A stretch of DNA of 64,000 bases from Mimachlamys varia (taxonomy: Eukaryota; Mollusca; Bivalvia; Pectinida; Pectinidae). The translations under genes were made by a program, and so were the position numbers. Shown here piece by piece: positions 61,201-64,000 of this stretch. A model generated the notes under the pieces. That model was not told the origin of the DNA. It saw nothing but the letters and a program-made list of their open reading frames with translations, and did no database searches. How positions within the stretch are numbered: position 1 is the first letter of the stretch; the number at the start of each line of letters is the position of its first letter. The stretch covers positions 32,679,465 to 32,743,464 of the forward strand of contig OX392536.1 of assembly GCA_947623455.1 (NCBI GenBank), read 5' to 3'.

Positions 61201-63050
61201 AGGGACTTCTGGTAGAGGGCCTGAAACAGTGTCAAATGCAGTATTTTTAAACACATTAATTAGATAATCGTCGTATATTCTGAATTGCTATTCGGATGAA
61301 AGAAAAAAACATACCCATTTTATAACAGTATTGAATAAAGAATACAACTTTGACTATTGTATATTTAAGGAATGAATTATTAAATCTGATCAAAGTTTGT
61401 TCACACATTCCTATTGCTGAAAACCAGTAGGTAAGTTTGTTAGCAATTAAAATGTGTGTTTAGCACCATGGCAATAATTGCTAAAACATTCATAATAAAT
61501 ATCTAAATTCTGATAGATCAATTATATAATATATGATTTATTTAGTTATTATAAACTGTTTTTGAACCACTCATCAAGTGTTGACATAACTTGATGACGT
61601 CACAATAAAATGTTGTAATAGTCTCATAACGATACTTCTTTGGCAATGCATTACAATGATGGGGTGGAGAGCAAATGGAAAAGTATTGTATTAAACTCCA
61701 TGACGTTTTGTAATAATCCTTATTATATAAACCAAATTGGTTATGCAGCGCTGATAAAGTAACTGAGACAAATTGCTACTGAAATGTTTTAACTGGTTAT
61801 GTACCCCATGGCGGATACCGATCAACAACAGTGAGCCATCCCAGTTGGAATGTTAACGTTAAAACAGCGCGAGTCACAACTTTAACCTAAGGTAACAAGA
61901 GTTGTCTTTCTTGCACGAACATGTTCATTTTGCGGGACATATAGGATCAGTGACATCCATTTTAGGAGTATACCAATTTTTGCCTACTCTCCCCTCCCTT
62001 GGAAAGCTCAAATTCCCTTGTAATGTGTTACATCGTTTACGGTATTCATTGTATTCTAGAATGACAAAACAGCTGTATGGTGCAGTTTAATTAATATTTT
62101 CGACATACTGAATATATTACTAAACTAAAAAGATGCAGCATATGTGTGTATTACGTCATCTTCTATACAATTACAAACCTCCAAACTTACATGTACATTG
62201 TTTGTGGTTTATGTCGTATTCTATAAAAAAGACAAACCTCCAAACTTACATTATTACAGTGTGAAATACTACACAAATTACATACCTCCAAAGTTGCACT
62301 GTTTATGGTAGTAATCCCATCCAAATAAGTTTGTTTTGTAATATGACGTCAATGTCCATTTATTTCCCTCACTCAGCTGACAGATTCCCCCGGAATACCG
62401 AAAATACTCATACGATCTGCACTGAAACTCTGTAGTGTTATCACACAGACTCTGACAATCGGATAAACTGATGCCATTATAAATCTGATTGTTGTTTGCG
62501 AGCAAGGCTGCCTCGGGGGTTTTCGAATAAATGCATTTTTCTAAAATAACAAAAGACGTACTTGAGCATATATCAACTCTTATGTTTTTTTATTGAACTG
62601 TTTCCTTTGTCTTGTCTACAGGTTATCTTGTCTTTATTGCTTCTCCATTATTATAATTCTGATCGATCTGTATATATCAATTATAAAATCAATTTCTTTA
62701 TGATTACTTTTTTGAACAGTACCTGACTGTTTTGTTATTATTTTTTCGGCTTTGACATTTATGTTGCATTAAAATTGAAGAATCCAATATTTTGCCAATA
62801 TAACTTGAATTCGATCGAGACCTAACAAAGGATTAGTGTACCTGCAGGAAACTGACAAATGAACCATAGCGTTGTCTGACACACAGTGGGATACCAGTAA
62901 GCGTTGTCATCGAGTATCACCATTGCACATTTCTCTGAACGATCTGTCGGCTTCGGTTGGTACTTCCAATTCTTCCATGTAAGTGACGTATTTCCTACCC
63001 ATCGCCAAGATATATCTGGAGTACGTGACAGACCTATCCACATCGTTTTC
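49287..63050 (-). CDS. Type I membrane protein: C-type lectin, PAN/apple, Thr-rich stalk, TM, long tail (5' end missing)
   Basis: Cell-surface receptor candidate. Minus-strand exons are 63050-62842, 62540-62286, 61220-61125 and 50089-49287, with GT..AG borders and phases that join without a frame break. Exon a carries the second half of a C-type lectin domain (MWIGLSRTPDISWRWVGN, WKNWKYQPK, EKCAMV, CQTTLWFICQFP). Exon b is a PAN/apple domain with the usual six cysteines (KCIYSK, DCQSLCDNTTEFQC, GICQLS, YHKQCNFG). Exon c is a Thr/Pro stalk likely O-glycosylated. The last exon continues the stalk, then a membrane segment (GVVATIILGSLIALVVVLDI), a basic stop-transfer stretch (HRRRKRPRR) and a ~175-residue acidic tail with two IxTQT motifs. 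QPK and WYP stand where calcium-binding QPD/EPN and WND are expected, so classical sugar binding is doubtful. Signal peptide and first lectin exons lie beyond the window. Confidence 0.82.
52770..53240 (-). mobile_element. Penelope-like element 3' end (minus orientation)
   Basis: Inverted tail starting CAGAGAATACCGAAACGTCA, with GCGTCTTCAGCTTCATCCAA, ATCAAAATGGCGACCAAAAA and TGTTTGTCAGCAGTCGAAAT. Confidence 0.65.
53470..53640 (-). mobile_element. Penelope-like element, short 3' fragment (minus orientation)
   Basis: Contains ATCGACTGCACCCGCCATAC, CATCCAAGTAAACATCAAGT and ATGAGCATACTCAAAAACGT. Confidence 0.6.
54890..55140 (-). mobile_element. Penelope-like 3' tail, left arm of an inverted pair
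   Basis: Minus-orientation tail from TCAGAGAATACCAAAGCGTA to GAACCGAGTATCATTGTCAA. It pairs with 55195-55440 as an inverted repeat separated by ~55 bases. Confidence 0.7.
55195..55440 (+). mobile_element. Penelope-like 3' tail, right arm of an inverted pair
   Basis: Plus-orientation tail with GAATGATGACTCGGTTCCCA, CGTCGATGAAGCAGAAGACG and TTTGTCCATATTGTGTTTTA, ending GGTATTCTCTGA. Confidence 0.7.
56971..58801. mobile_element. 1.83-kb foldback element nested in the 4.74-kb element
   Basis: ATGGCCATGG + TTTAGTCTCACCTAGCATAC at 56971-57000 is matched inverted at ~58772-58801. Subterminal CTATAGTTTGTTTCAT (~57065) is mirrored by GATACAGACTATAG (~58662), the same motif pair as in the element at 29271-30827. 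The module copy at ~59825-59855 (GACCAGTGATAGTCAGGTGA) looks like the uninterrupted site. Confidence 0.65.
57653..57902. repeat. Large hairpin in the nested element
   Basis: Arms 57653-57741 and 57820-57902 (CGGAAATGTGTTCAATGTG against CACATTGAACACATTTCCG) pair over ~85 bp with small gaps, around a ~78-nt spacer. Confidence 0.75.
61221..62049 (-). other. Intron between the PAN exon and the stalk exon
   Basis: No gene seen. A CRE-type TGACGTCA lies at about 61595. Confidence 0.5.
62050..62160 (+). repeat. Dispersed repeat, copy C
   Basis: ACAAAACAGCTGTATGGTGC, then TTTCGACATACTG, matches 4495-4600. Confidence 0.5.
62170..62285 (-). repeat. Two decayed copies of the PAN exon 3' border
   Basis: ACAAACCTCCAAACTTACA occurs at ~62173 and ~62233 and resembles ACATACCTCCAAAGTTGCAC at 62279-62298, which spans the real donor site. 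The first copy even continues into TTGTTTGTGGTTTATG, like the exon's TGTTTATGGTA. They appear to be tandem duplicates of the exon end. Confidence 0.5.
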
Positions 63051-64000
63051 CTGCAATAGACAATGTTGTCGTCATTGGTTACAATACAATATTTTTTTGT
63101 CATTATTGGTTACTATTAAATTACTATGTTTAGTATGTACAAATATATTATTGGAAGTTAAATTGGGTCAAATAATTTCCATGTTTTAAATGATATACTG
63201 TAATACAATTTCTCATTCTCATATAAATAGAATTGCAAATATTTTCCAGAACCGAAGAAAGTGATGTGAGAACAAAGGGGTGCATGCAAGACTGCATTTT
63301 ATAAGCATAAAAATCGAACGCGGTGTAGAAAGATGCAGTGTCTTTATCTCAATAAGAAAATCATATTGTATATGCTACATGTACGACAGTTACATTGTTA
63401 ATCATTGATTTGGAGAAAAAAAATCAATGCGGTGTAAAGCGATTCGAGCAAAATAGACTAACCTAAACGAGATCGACCAAAACACATATATTTCAATTTG
63501 ATCCAATTATTACACCCTTGAACGAGGGTAGTTACCCATCATTCACTCTAGATACTGTGGCTTTGTAAAAAACTTAATATAAAAAGTAAGCATTAAGTCT
63601 GTCATTATTCAGTTTCGTAAAACATTTGAACATTATCAATTTAGTTTATTAATCATATAAATCTTACTTTCAATTAATCGTTTATTATATTATCAAAATA
63701 AATATAAGATTATTTGGCGAAAAAATTCTCTTGTTAGAATGTGTTAAATTGAAAATCAATTTATATGTGCAGGCAGAGTTGATCTAATCAATTTTATGGG
63801 CAAATCAACCAAAAAACTAAGCTCTGGTAGGTCAAAACTGAGAAAAATTTAAAGATCTTAAAATCAACATTTTGTTGCGTATGTGTGTGTCAATTGTATT
63901 TGCATTAGAAGGATCAGTATGGCCGGTTATGTAATGTCTTTTATACAATCCCCGCTGTGTGCAGTAATAAGTGCATGGTGTATTAACTTTGGTTCTTTAT
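63051..64000 (-). other. Intron upstream of the lectin exon, no further exon seen
   Basis: The first half of the lectin domain and the signal peptide should lie farther along on the minus strand. I found no credible exon before the window end. Confidence 0.5.

Overview
The window looks like nuclear DNA from a marine bivalve or related lophotrochozoan. The genes have introns with GT..AG borders, the DNA is AT-rich, and much of it is made of minisatellites, foldback elements and decayed retrotransposon copies. The gene content (TRIM-type RING/B-box genes in tandem, spondin-2/mindin, a C-type lectin/PAN membrane protein, a Vax homeobox gene) fits a mollusc. The organism call is inference.

Layout. 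1-0.4 kb: last coding exon of a Vax-type homeobox gene, whose C-terminal codons are the first unit of a degenerate tandem repeat rich in CRE octamers. 2.3-15.6 kb: a segmental duplication of about 4.5 kb (copies near 2310-6815 and 11040-15556), each ending in an intact single-exon TRIM gene of about 660 residues. Between the copies lie a TTAA-flanked MITE and a 550-bp palindrome made of smaller palindromes. 15.6-18 kb: dispersed repeats, including a tandem repeat dense in AGGTCA half-sites, and retrotransposon remains. 18.2-22.1 kb, minus strand: a complete four-exon spondin-2 (mindin) gene, reconstructed with phase-consistent splice sites, a TATA box and a poly(A) signal. 23.4-26 kb: two adjoining minisatellites sharing a GGCAA/GTAAC core; one creates a spurious 502-codon ORF. 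27-31 kb: a 37-bp minisatellite and a 1.56-kb foldback element. 32.6-33.5 kb: an exon of an unrecognised gene. 34-49 kb: mostly repeats, with remains of a Penelope-like (YIDD) reverse transcriptase in both orientations. 49.3-63.05 kb, minus strand: four exons of a type I membrane protein (partial C-type lectin domain, PAN/apple domain, Thr-rich stalk, transmembrane segment, cytoplasmic tail with two LC8-type TQT motifs). Its 11-kb intron contains a 4.74-kb TA-flanked terminal-inverted-repeat element, itself split by a nested 1.83-kb foldback element.

How the genes might relate. TRIM ligases, mindin and a C-type-lectin/PAN receptor are all plausible innate-immune genes, so the neighbourhood is recognition-rich. 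Nothing in the sequence shows that they are co-regulated. The strongest unusual signals are structural: the palindrome-of-palindromes, the nested TIR elements, the homeobox gene whose stop codon lies in a CRE-bearing repeat, fast divergence of one stretch of the TRIM propeller, and the paired LC8 motifs in the lectin-receptor tail.
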